Below are positions 62,871 through 64,000 of a DNA stretch of 64,000 bases, in pieces; within the stretch, counting starts at the first letter, position 1; the number at the start of each line of letters is the position of its first letter. A model generated the notes under the pieces. The model was not told the DNA's origin. It ran no database searches and worked only from the letters and a program-made list of their open reading frames with translations. The stretch covers positions 999,501 to 1,063,500 of the forward strand of contig NZ_CP060131.1 of NCBI RefSeq assembly GCF_014235185.1. Reading direction: 5' to 3'. The position numbers and the translations under genes are program-made. This DNA is from Pseudonocardia petroleophila (GTDB taxonomy: Bacteria; Actinomycetota; Actinomycetes; Mycobacteriales; Pseudonocardiaceae).

Positions 62871-64000
62871 TCATCCGGAAGCGGGACCCCGGTAGCGCCA
62901 GAAGTCCGGGTAGCGCCGCACGACCACCAGCGCCCCGACGACGACGGCGACCCCGCCGGCCACGACCGCGGGCCCCGGGCCCGCCAGCGCGGCCGCCGGC
63001 CCGTGCCACATGTCGGCGATCCGCGGGCCGCCCGCGACCACCACGATGAACACGCCCTGCATCCGCCCGCGCATCTCGTCGGTGGCCACGGTCTGCAGCA
63101 TCGACGAGCGGTAGACCGAGCTGACGAGGTCGGCCGCACCGCCGACGGCGAGGAACACGACGGCCAGCCACAGCGAGCTGGTCAGCCCGAACAGCGCGAT
63201 CGACACACCCCAGACGCAGATCGCGACCGTCACCGCGACGCCCTGGCGCTGCACCCGCTGCAGCCAGCCGGAGAACAGCCCGGCCAGGACCATCCCGATC
63301 GGGATGGCCGCGAACAGCAGCCCGAGCGCGGGCCCGCCCCCCGGCGGGTCGCCGAAGACCGTCTGCGACATCTCCGGGAACACGATCCGCGGCATCCCGA
63401 ACGCCATCGCGACGATGTCGATGAGGAACGACACCAGCAGCACCGGGTAGGCGGCCGCGTAGCGGAAGCCGTCGGTGATCTCGCGCAGCCCGGCCCGCCG
63501 CTTCGGCGCACCCGCCGGGCGGGGCTCCGGCGGCACCGCGGGCAGGCGCCAGGTGGCCCACAGCGTGGCGAGCAGGGCGATCGCGTCGAGCAGGTAGAGC
63601 ATCGGGAGGCCGATCACCGGGATGAGCACCCCGGCGAGCAGCGGGCCGGCGATGGCCCCGATCTGGGCGACCGTCATGTTCAGCGCGTTGGCCGCGGGCA
63701 GCTGGTCGGCCGGGAGCAGGCGCGGGATCACGGCGCTGCGGGTGGGCTGGTTGACGGCCAGCAGCCCCGACTGCAGCGCGAACAGCGACAGGATCAGCCA
63801 CACCCCGCCGACGCCGGTGGCCGAGGTGACCCACAGCAGCAGCGAGCTCGCCGCGATCCCGGATCCCGTGATCAGCAGCAGCGTCCGCCGGTCGACCGCG
63901 TCGGCGATCGCCCCGCCCCACAGCCCGAACACCACGAGCGGGACCAGGCCGAACAGCCCGGTCAGCCCGACCCAGGCCGACGACCCGGTGAGCTGGTAGA
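62871..64000 (-). CDS. MFS transporter of the EntS-like exporter group, N-terminus cut by the window
   Basis: 376 residues visible; the reading frame is open to the right edge, where the first visible residues are YQLTGSSAWVGLTGLFGLVP. MFS motif GGAIADAVDRRTLLL, NQPTRSAVIPRLLP and NMTVAQIGAIAGPLLAGVLI are characteristic of the EntS/TMS group. An exporter of siderophore-like or drug compounds is likely; substrate unknown. About 20-40 residues are missing because of the window edge, not because of a mutation. Confidence 0.85.
   Translation of the reverse strand, partial: YQLTGSSAWVGLTGLFGLVPLVVFGLWGGAIADAVDRRTLLLITGSGIAASSLLLWVTSATGVGGVWLILSLFALQSGLLAVNQPTRSAVIPRLLPADQLPAANALNMTVAQIGAIAGPLLAGVLIPVIGLPMLYLLDAIALLATLWATWRLPAVPPEPRPAGAPKRRAGLREITDGFRYAAAYPVLLVSFLIDIVAMAFGMPRIVFPEMSQTVFGDPPGGGPALGLLFAAIPIGMVLAGLFSGWLQRVQRQGVAVTVAICVWGVSIALFGLTSSLWLAVVFLAVGGAADLVSSVYRSSMLQTVATDEMRGRMQGVFIVVVAGGPRIADMWHGPAAALAGPGPAVVAGGVAVVVGALVVVRRYPDFWRYRGPASG

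Overview
The window comes from a very GC-rich actinobacterium. Supporting signs are GTG starts, pervasive 1-8 nt gene overlaps, mycothiol-dependent formaldehyde oxidation, YtrA/GAF-ANTAR/sunset-domain proteins, and -10 boxes (TAnnnT) lying 5-8 nt before start codons, as in leaderless mRNAs. Gene content (propane/tetrahydrofuran-type diiron monooxygenase, Co-type nitrile hydratase, hydroxyquinol pathway) would fit Pseudonocardia or a relative. That genus name is an inference; there is no rRNA in the window. I saw no tRNA, rRNA, CRISPR or prophage.

Layout. 0-3.5 kb: a Co-type nitrile hydratase whose beta subunit is split in two, behind a coupled membrane protein; a CPBP protease; a flavin-binding PNPOx-like protein. 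3.5-7.6 kb: HAAS-like protein, IclR regulator and two tandem MHS-family transporters with duplicated promoters. 7.6-13.2 kb: two SRPBCC proteins, then an aromatic operon (maleylacetate reductase, hydroxyquinol 1,2-dioxygenase, FAD phenol-type hydroxylase) with a divergent LysR. 13.2-20.1 kb: ArsP/DUF318 permease pair, a YtrA-ABC operon with a clear operator, GAF-ANTAR, DedA, DUF1330 and GDSL genes. 20.2-25.6 kb: fadB-fadA divergent from a MerR regulator, whose probable operator sits in the fadA promoter spacer; cupin, thioesterase, isochorismatase-like genes. 25.6-30.2 kb: fumarylacetoacetase, DUF3224, enoyl-CoA hydratase, mycothiol formaldehyde dehydrogenase plus MBL hydrolase. 30.2-39.5 kb: Pit phosphate transport, an MFS gene and mtnA, divergent from a DtxR-family regulator plus a four-gene Mn/Zn ABC importer in which one permease carries a DtxR-like tail.

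39.6-50.5 kb is the most distinctive block. A soluble diiron monooxygenase operon (large subunit, reductase, small subunit, coupling protein, dedicated GroEL, amidohydrolase) is followed by an MHS-family transporter and faces a divergent GAF/AAA/Fis activator that lacks the sigma-54 contact loop. Its middle is visibly lower in GC than its neighbours. A hairpin between the large-subunit and reductase genes is fully paired only in the operon's own RNA.

50.5-64 kb: Nat-type ABC exporter, membrane-anchored GH6 glycosidase, sunset-domain protein, photolyase; a TetR regulator and a flavin monooxygenase that have both lost their N-termini at one shared junction; citrate synthase; agmatinase-family enzyme; an IS481-family insertion lodged in the overlapping CTAG stop codons of the agmatinase and the convergent amino-acid permease; and an MFS exporter cut by the window edge.

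Small control elements recur. Two copies of one 21-9-21 nt palindrome close convergent gene pairs, and several hairpins have mismatches that become G-U pairs only on the transcribed strand.
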